Below are positions 61,759 to 62,282 of a stretch of 62,282 nucleotides of DNA, piece after piece. Location of the stretch: contig JAHEZJ010000007.1 in the NCBI GenBank assembly GCA_023251135.1, forward strand, positions 84,498 through 146,779, given 5' to 3'. How positions within the stretch are numbered: the first letter of the stretch is position 1; each line of letters begins with the position of its first letter. The notes under the pieces were generated by a model, which did no database searches, was not told where the DNA came from, and saw only the letters and a program-made list of their open reading frames with translations. Made by a program: the position numbers and the translations under genes. Origin of the DNA: Flavobacterium sp. GTDB taxonomy: Bacteria > Bacteroidota > Bacteroidia > Flavobacteriales > Flavobacteriaceae.

Positions 61759-62282
<524 letters not shown>

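Overview
The window is a contiguous piece of a Bacteroidota chromosome, most likely Flavobacterium or a close Flavobacteriaceae relative. Evidence seen in the sequence: AT-rich DNA; promoters of the Bacteroidota type (TANNTTTG -7 boxes, often TATTTTTGC or TATCTTTGCACC); two large proteins with type IX secretion (T9SS) type B C-terminal signals; a PorP/SprF protein; a SecA with the long Bacteroidota insertion and no C-terminal zinc finger; the lineage-specific DUF4295 gene behind rpmB-rpmG; BshC (bacillithiol synthesis); and many lipoproteins with acidic residues after the lipobox cysteine. No rRNA, tRNA, phage, complete insertion sequence or CRISPR array was found. Most of the window is ordinary chromosomal backbone.

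Layout. 1-1.3 kb: an MbnP-type lipoprotein (cut by the window edge) and a small CNGxC protein, probably copper-related. 1.3-11.2 kb: mostly minus-strand housekeeping genes (secA, a DUF2795 protein, PduO-type cobalamin adenosyltransferase, a MacB/LolD-type ATPase, a methyltransferase with an FKBP lipoprotein, a solitary four-helix-bundle gene inside an inverted repeat, an ABC-F ATPase). 11.7-17.1 kb: a SprB-like repeat adhesin followed by its SprF-like partner. 17.1-24.2 kb: envelope and polysaccharide genes (WcaJ-type phosphosugar transferase, CpsB/YwqE-type PHP phosphatase, an HGSNAT-like acyltransferase, two secreted unknowns, a GT2 glycosyltransferase). 24.3-32.5 kb: core metabolism and translation (2-oxoacid dehydrogenase E2, a DnaQ-like exonuclease, FAH hydrolase, an orphan Hpt, cinA, rpmB-rpmG-DUF4295-ftsY, DUF721, ndk). 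32.8-39.8 kb: a second HGSNAT-like protein, bshC, an MHS-family transporter and a three-gene sdpR-sdpI-hydrolase operon with a visible palindromic operator. 39.9-49.7 kb: a 1355-aa T9SS cargo protein, a B12-binding/radical SAM enzyme, an MBL hydrolase, a two-component system and a DUF1573 protein. 49.8-62.3 kb: cell-wall genes (L,D-transpeptidase, amidase), a sialate O-acetylesterase, an aldo/keto reductase, a porin, rimO, a FadL-type channel, a Gly/Tyr-rich lipoprotein and the start of proS.

The genes that most clearly act together are the SprB-like/SprF-like pair (secretion and anchoring of an adhesin through T9SS), the SdpR/SdpI operon (autorepressed envelope-stress or immunity unit), the response regulator/histidine kinase pair, and the rpmB-rpmG-DUF4295-ftsY run. 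Intergenic regions repeatedly carry large hairpins whose arms are built from tandem short words, unrelated in sequence but alike in design. Several start codons needed correction because a TTG inside a -7 box had been read as the start. No system in this window can be called new with confidence. The best candidates for follow-up are the SdpR operon, the four-helix-bundle cassette, the unusual radical SAM enzyme and the sialate O-acetylesterase whose signal peptide lacks a standard start codon.
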